From assembly GCA_017303805.1 (NCBI GenBank), contig JAFLBQ010000002.1, positions 124,001 to 188,000 of the forward strand: a stretch of 64,000 bases of DNA, in the 5' to 3' direction. Shown in pieces: positions 60,020 to 64,000 of this stretch. This DNA comes from Cytophagales bacterium. GTDB lineage: Bacteria > Bacteroidota > Bacteroidia > Cytophagales > Cyclobacteriaceae. A program made the position numbers and the translations under genes. The notes beneath the pieces are model-generated. The model was given only the letters and a program-made list of their open reading frames with translations. It was not told the origin of the DNA and did no database searches. How positions within the stretch are numbered: position 1 is the first letter of the stretch; each line of letters opens with the position of its first letter.

Positions 60020-62968
60020 ATGAAGGTATCGGCTGCACAACCGTTTCAAATCATCTACTCGCTTTACCAGCACGAGTACCTGGGCTATACGTTCGAGTCG
60101 TTTATTGTACACCTGGACGACAAAGGCAAGCTCACCTATCAGCATCAAAATATTTCGCACAAAAATGCGCGTGAGTTTTCTAAAGGCCTGGACGACCGCG
60201 ATTTTGAATTGATTGAGTTAATGGACAGCATGAGCCAGGATGCCGTACTCAAGCACTTCTCGAAAAAAACCATGAAACCCGATGAGTTCTTTAGTCGGGT
60301 TTTTAAAAAAGACAAGGGAGACGAACTGTTGCAGGAGCAGATTGAAGCCTATATGGAAAAACGCAGGGCTGCCATTCTGGAAAAACTAAAAGGCAAACGT
60401 CTTTTTGAAATGGGCAACGATGGCGAGCCTACCTGGCGCAAAGTTGAAGTGCTGGACCAGCGCGCCACCGTACAGTTTCATTTTAACCGCAGCGATAGTA
60501 CAACGGTTTATTATCCTACCATTTCGTATGCGGGTAAAAAACTGGAGCTGCCCAACCCCGCAGCTTATCTTATTTGCAAGCAGCCTGCATGGATTGTAGT
60601 TAATGGCAAACTTTATGGTTTCGAAAAAGTAGTGGACGGCCGAAAGCTCATTCCCTTCTTTAGTAAAAAGAATGTGGTGATTCCTAAAAATCTGGAAGAG
60701 ACTTACTACACCCGTTTTATTGCACCGCTCATCGCTTCGTTTGAAGACATTGAAGCGCACGGGTTCGAAATTAACAAAACCGAATACGACCCACACCCGC
60801 TGCTCAGCATTTCCGAACTGCCACCAGCCAACGTAAAAAATGTGCCTACGTTATTTGGTAGTTCCGATTTACCCGATGGGCCGGGCGATGATGAGGCCGG
60901 AAAAATTGTGTTTGATCTCTCCTTTAAATATGGTAAGCATCGCTTTCGCGGAGATGCATTTGGCCCTGTTAGTGTTACTGTAGAAAAGAAAGACACCGAT
61001 TACATCTTTCATCGCGTAAAGCGCCAGGTGGAAGCCGAAAAAAAATATTCGCAAACCCTTACCAAATTAGGGTTGCCCATACGGGGCTTTCGTACCGCAG
61101 TAGAAAAAGCCCAGGCCTTTTCGTGGCTTAACGAAAACCGGGTAAACCTGCTTAACATGGGCTTTGAAGTAAGCCAACCCGAAAACCGCGATAAAAAATA
61201 TTTTGTAGGCAAAGCGGTGATTGAATTAGAAGTGAAGGAGAATATCGACTGGTTTGATATTCATGCAAAAATCCGCTTTGGCGAGTATGAAATTTCGTTT
61301 AAAGAATTGCGGAAACTCATTATCAAAAAGAAGGTAGAGTTTAAATTACCTAATGGCGAAATAGCAATTATTCCGGAAGCGTGGCTTGTGAAATACAACG
61401 ACTTGTTTGCGTTAAGCGAAACGCAAGGCGACAACGAAAAACCGGTTTTGAAAAAGCATCACATTAGCTTACTCAAAGAACTGGAAGAAGGCAACCTGGC
61501 CAAAGTGCACATGAGCGAACGCCTGCGCAACCTGCAAACCTTTAGCGGCATTCGCGATTACCCCTTGCCCGAACATTTTGATGGCACCTTGCGCCCCTAC
61601 CAAAAAGCCGGCTACAATTGGCTGCGGTTTTTAAACGAGTTTCATTTGGGTGGCTGCCTGGCCGATGACATGGGCCTTGGTAAAACCGTGCAAACACTGG
61701 CTCTGCTGCAAGCCGAAAAAGAGAAAGGCAATAGCGGCACTTCGTTGCTTATTATGCCCACTTCGCTGGTTTACAACTGGGAAATGGAGGCTTCTAAATT
61801 TACACCCGACCTGAAAATACTTACCTACACAGGCACCTTGCGCAACAAAGACATAAAACGGTTTAGCAAGTACGATGTGGTTTTAACCAGCTACGGCATT
61901 ACGCGTCTGGATATTGATTTACTCAAACAATTTTATTTTAATTATATCATTCTGGACGAGGCGCAGGTAATTAAGAACCCAACCTCAAACATTGCCAAGG
62001 CTGTAATGGAGTTAAAGTCCCGGTATCGGTTAACACTAACCGGTACACCTTTGGAAAACACCACCCTGGATTTATGGTCGCAAATGACATTTATTAACCC
62101 CGGCCTGTTGGGTGGCCAAACTTTTTTTAAGAACGAATACCAACAACCTATTGAAAAGAAGCGCGATGAAGCCAAGACAAAAAAGCTCAACGCGATTATC
62201 AAACCCTTTATTTTGCGCAGGTTAAAATCGCAGGTGGCTACCGATTTGCCCGAAAAGGTTGAAAATGTGTACTACACCAACATGACCACCGAGCAAGAAG
62301 AGAAATACGAAGAAGCGAAGTCTTTCTACAGGCATAAAATTTTAGACCTGATCGACAAAGAGGGTATTAACAACACCCGCATGATGATTCTGGAAGGGCT
62401 TACCAAGTTGCGCCAGATCTCGAATCATCCTAAAATGATCGACACACATTACAAAGGGGCCTCGGGCAAACTGGAAGATGTATCGCACATGCTGGAGAAC
62501 GCGCTGTTGGAAGGTCACAAGGTTTTAGTGTTTAGTCAGTTTGTGAAGCATCTTGAAATTGTAAAGAATTTATTGACAGAACAGAAAATTCCGTTTGCCT
62601 ACCTGGATGGCTCCAGCACCGATCGCAAAGAACAGGTAGAAAAATTTAATAAAGACCCGAACCTGAAAGTGTTTCTTATTTCTATTAAAGCGGGTGGGCT
62701 TGGTCTTAATCTAACGGAGGCTGACTATGTGTTTATTCTCGACCCTTGGTGGAACCCAGCCGTAGAAGCGCAGGCTACAGACCGGGCACACCGCATTGGC
62801 CAGAAAAAGAAAGTGTTCAGCTATAAGTTTATTACCCGCAATACGGTTGAAGAAAAAATTCTAACACTTCAAAAACACAAACTAAAACTCTCTGAAAACC
62901 TTATCCAATCAGAAGAAAGTGTAATCAAGTCGCTTTCGCGCGAAGACATTGAAATGCTGTTGAACTAA
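60020..62968 (+). CDS. SNF2-family DNA/RNA helicase
   Basis: A 982-aa cytosolic helicase. The N-terminal half (about 1-510) is a non-catalytic region of unknown fold that is typical of Bacteroidota SNF2 proteins. The C-terminal half is the SNF2 motor: Walker A DDMGLGKT near residue 548; motif II DEAQ near 646; TGTPLENTTLDLWS; then the helicase C domain with VFSQFVKHLEIV, DGSSTDRKEQV, SIKAGGLGLNLTEADYVFILDPWWNPAVE and ATDRAHRIGQ. It remodels nucleic acid-protein complexes with ATP; the target is unknown. The 162 bases upstream are AT-rich and contain only an imperfect TATAATTTG-like box. Confidence 0.93.
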   Translation: MKVSAAQPFQIIYSLYQHEYLGYTFESFIVHLDDKGKLTYQHQNISHKNAREFSKGLDDRDFELIELMDSMSQDAVLKHFSKKTMKPDEFFSRVFKKDKGDELLQEQIEAYMEKRRAAILEKLKGKRLFEMGNDGEPTWRKVEVLDQRATVQFHFNRSDSTTVYYPTISYAGKKLELPNPAAYLICKQPAWIVVNGKLYGFEKVVDGRKLIPFFSKKNVVIPKNLEETYYTRFIAPLIASFEDIEAHGFEINKTEYDPHPLLSISELPPANVKNVPTLFGSSDLPDGPGDDEAGKIVFDLSFKYGKHRFRGDAFGPVSVTVEKKDTDYIFHRVKRQVEAEKKYSQTLTKLGLPIRGFRTAVEKAQAFSWLNENRVNLLNMGFEVSQPENRDKKYFVGKAVIELEVKENIDWFDIHAKIRFGEYEISFKELRKLIIKKKVEFKLPNGEIAIIPEAWLVKYNDLFALSETQGDNEKPVLKKHHISLLKELEEGNLAKVHMSERLRNLQTFSGIRDYPLPEHFDGTLRPYQKAGYNWLRFLNEFHLGGCLADDMGLGKTVQTLALLQAEKEKGNSGTSLLIMPTSLVYNWEMEASKFTPDLKILTYTGTLRNKDIKRFSKYDVVLTSYGITRLDIDLLKQFYFNYIILDEAQVIKNPTSNIAKAVMELKSRYRLTLTGTPLENTTLDLWSQMTFINPGLLGGQTFFKNEYQQPIEKKRDEAKTKKLNAIIKPFILRRLKSQVATDLPEKVENVYYTNMTTEQEEKYEEAKSFYRHKILDLIDKEGINNTRMMILEGLTKLRQISNHPKMIDTHYKGASGKLEDVSHMLENALLEGHKVLVFSQFVKHLEIVKNLLTEQKIPFAYLDGSSTDRKEQVEKFNKDPNLKVFLISIKAGGLGLNLTEADYVFILDPWWNPAVEAQATDRAHRIGQKKKVFSYKFITRNTVEEKILTLQKHKLKLSENLIQSEESVIKSLSREDIEMLLN

Positions 62969-62985
62969 CCTGGCCTTTATATAAT

Positions 62986-63825
62986 TCATTTACGGTCTTT
63001 CCACCGGTTGTGCGACCATAACCACCCGCCCGGTTGTGCCTGGATAATTTTCTCTGTTGCTTTTACATAATTGTCAATAATCCGATCGCTTCCCTTTTCG
63101 TACGGAGGTTCATCAATTAGTTCGTACTCGGCTTCGTAATATCCGCGTTTAACTTTGCGCACACCCATAAAAAGAACGGGGCACTGCAGCAGAACTGCCA
63201 GTTGACTAATGGCCTGGTAAAATGCGGTGCGTTGATTCAAAAAGGTTGTCCAGTATTTTTTATCATAGCCCATTCCCGGAAACTGATCGGCCACCAGGGC
63301 TATCCCACGCACAAGAGATTTGCGGGTTATCGATTCGCGGCCTACCATCTGGCGTTTGATGGGATACGCACCAAAGCGCGTGCGCCCTGCCAGCGAAAAA
63401 GCATTGAACAGGGCGCTGCTCTGCGGCTGGTAAACAAAGTCCAATACCGTAAAGTAGTTTGAACCGGCTGCCAGCAACCACTCCCAGTTAAACTGATGCG
63501 AAGCCAGCATGAGCACCGTTTTCCCTTCCGAAATTAGTTTTTGAGGTATCTCAGGGTTTACAAACTTGACGCGCGCAAGCAAATCGTCTTTTTGAATTGT
63601 AAGTAGTTTTAAAGTCTCAACAGCATAGTCGCAAAGGTTATGGTAAAACTGTTTTTCAATTTGTCTTATCTCTGCTTCACTCTTCTGCGGAAACGAGTTT
63701 TTAAGATTTTTGCGAACCAATTTTTTACGGTACCCCACCAGGTAATAACTAACCACAAACAATAAGTCGGAAAAGAGATAAAGTATAAAAAGCGGAGTGC
63801 GCGAAAGGATTCTCAGCAACAGCAT
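62986..63825 (-). CDS. Lysophospholipid/lipid A acyltransferase (LpxL/HtrB-like)
   Basis: A 279-aa inner-membrane-associated acyltransferase with one N-terminal helix (about 10-30). The HX4E acyltransferase motif is HQFNWE (H110, E115). Other LpxL-family segments are NSFPQKSEAEI, VADQFPGMG, and the final GGWLWSHNRWK. It transfers an acyl chain to a lipid A precursor or related lipid on the cytoplasmic face. The family in Bacteroidota is often annotated as lysophospholipid acyltransferase. The start faces an SDR gene divergently; a minus-strand TATTTTTG box lies 8 bases upstream (63833-63840). Confidence 0.88.
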   Translation of the reverse strand: MLLLRILSRTPLFILYLFSDLLFVVSYYLVGYRKKLVRKNLKNSFPQKSEAEIRQIEKQFYHNLCDYAVETLKLLTIQKDDLLARVKFVNPEIPQKLISEGKTVLMLASHQFNWEWLLAAGSNYFTVLDFVYQPQSSALFNAFSLAGRTRFGAYPIKRQMVGRESITRKSLVRGIALVADQFPGMGYDKKYWTTFLNQRTAFYQAISQLAVLLQCPVLFMGVRKVKRGYYEAEYELIDEPPYEKGSDRIIDNYVKATEKIIQAQPGGWLWSHNRWKDRK

Positions 63826-63832
63826 GGCGGTT

Positions 63833-63840
63833 CAAAAATA
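63833..63840 (-). promoter_or_regulatory. Putative -7 box of the acyltransferase gene
   Basis: The minus strand reads TATTTTTG, a perfect TAnnTTTG match, 7 bases before the acyltransferase start. It is interleaved with the opposing box at 63852-63859. Confidence 0.35.
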
Positions 63841-63851
63841 GAATGTTTTAG

Positions 63852-63859
63852 TACTTTTG
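63852..63859 (+). promoter_or_regulatory. Putative -7 box of the SDR gene
   Basis: TACTTTTG is a perfect TAnnTTTG match, 10 bases before the ATG at 63870. A TTC 18 bases upstream (63831-63833) is one base off TTG. Confidence 0.4.
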
Positions 63860-63869
63860 CGCGCAACGT

Positions 63870-64000
63870 ATGCATAACAAAGTAGTAATAATTACCGGGG
63901 GCTCTTCGGGTATTGGGTTGGCTTTAGCCGAGCGCTTTGGCCGGGCCGGCTCTAAACTTTTTATTACCGGTCGCAATGCCACTGATTTGAACGCGGCCGT
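63870..64000 (+). CDS. Short-chain dehydrogenase/reductase, 5' part only
   Basis: The first 43 residues of a gene that continues beyond the window. The N-terminal Rossmann fingerprint is unambiguous: VVIITGGSSGIGLALAERF, followed by KLFITGRN, which is the NAD(P)-binding TGxxxGxG region and the next strand. The start ATG at 63870 follows a TACTTTTG box by 10 bases. The GGSSGIG form is common in 3-ketosphinganine-reductase-type SDRs, but the fragment is too short to name a substrate. Confidence 0.8.
   Translation, partial: MHNKVVIITGGSSGIGLALAERFGRAGSKLFITGRNATDLNAA

Noticed and set aside
1-64000. Search for CRISPR arrays, rRNA, tRNA, insertion sequences and prophage
   Set aside because: No regularly spaced repeats, transposase motifs, integrase motifs or structural RNA patterns were seen by eye; a covariance-model scan would be needed to exclude small RNAs.

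Overview
The window reads as a chromosomal segment of a member of the Bacteroidota, most likely order Cytophagales. The sequence-level reasons are the density of secreted and lipid-anchored proteins with short signal peptides ending in AQ, FGQ or a lipobox Cys; weak Shine-Dalgarno signals; several matches to the Bacteroidota -7 promoter box TAnnTTTG; and many families typical of the phylum (TPM-domain proteins, a DUF5687-type ABC permease, DUF5916, DUF6702, PSCyt/DUF1553, DUF885, DUF1080). I see no rRNA, tRNA, CRISPR array, insertion sequence or prophage. Almost all of the sequence is coding, and no gap exceeds about 210 bases.

Layout. 1-4275: the end of a membrane protein, a PrsW-type membrane protease, a CHY zinc-finger protein and a secreted M14 carboxypeptidase. 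4353-11409: a giant (1558 aa) secreted protein of unknown function, then prmA, tpiA and a DUF6702 protein. 11501-16605: a HupE/UreJ-like membrane protein and two tandem paralogous M1 metallopeptidases. 16655-21386: YceI, a membrane-tethered winged-helix regulator, a PM20D1-like M20 peptidase and an amidase lipoprotein. 21601-24184: two consecutive D-Ala-D-Ala-ligase-like ATP-grasp enzymes, the second fused to an apparently intact SET methyltransferase domain. This is the most unusual locus of the window. 24285-33101: a PSCyt1/DUF1549/DUF1553 cytochrome-like protein, an orphan Tat-exported molybdenum hydroxylase large subunit, a PNPOx-fold lipoprotein, a GH16 lipoprotein with a DUF1080 lipoprotein, and a pair of paralogous secreted proteins. 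33192-35784: a housekeeping operon glyA-tatC-rpiB. 35877-42769: an S41 protease, a NIPSNAP protein, a DUF5916 outer-membrane protein and three TPM-domain genes in a row. 42850-49918: a small Cys-containing secreted protein, an ABC exporter pair, an MBL-fold hydrolase, a plug/macroglobulin-like surface protein and a MATE exporter. 50035-58170: a DUF885 peptidase, an AbgB-like M20 amidohydrolase, a PIG-L deacetylase lipoprotein, a Tat-exported Gfo/Idh/MocA oxidoreductase, a YcaQ-like winged-helix protein and a polytopic membrane protein. 58253-64000: rbfA, a LolC/E-FtsX-like permease, a SNF2 helicase, an LpxL-like acyltransferase, and the start of a short-chain dehydrogenase cut by the window edge.

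Taken together, the window mixes core functions (ribosome maturation, L11 methylation, triose-phosphate isomerase, serine/glycine exchange, Tat export, lipid acylation) with a scavenging envelope. At least nine periplasmic or surface hydrolases (M14, two M1, two M20, amidase, S41, DUF885, GH16) point to a life on external protein and polysaccharide. TatC fits with the two Tat-signal proteins seen here (molybdenum hydroxylase and Gfo/Idh). Regulatory observations include interleaved divergent promoters at 11438-11483 and 63833-63859, two abutting perfect palindromes between the MATE and DUF885 genes (49955-49986), and two strong bidirectional hairpin terminators (16612-16656 and 51740-51780).
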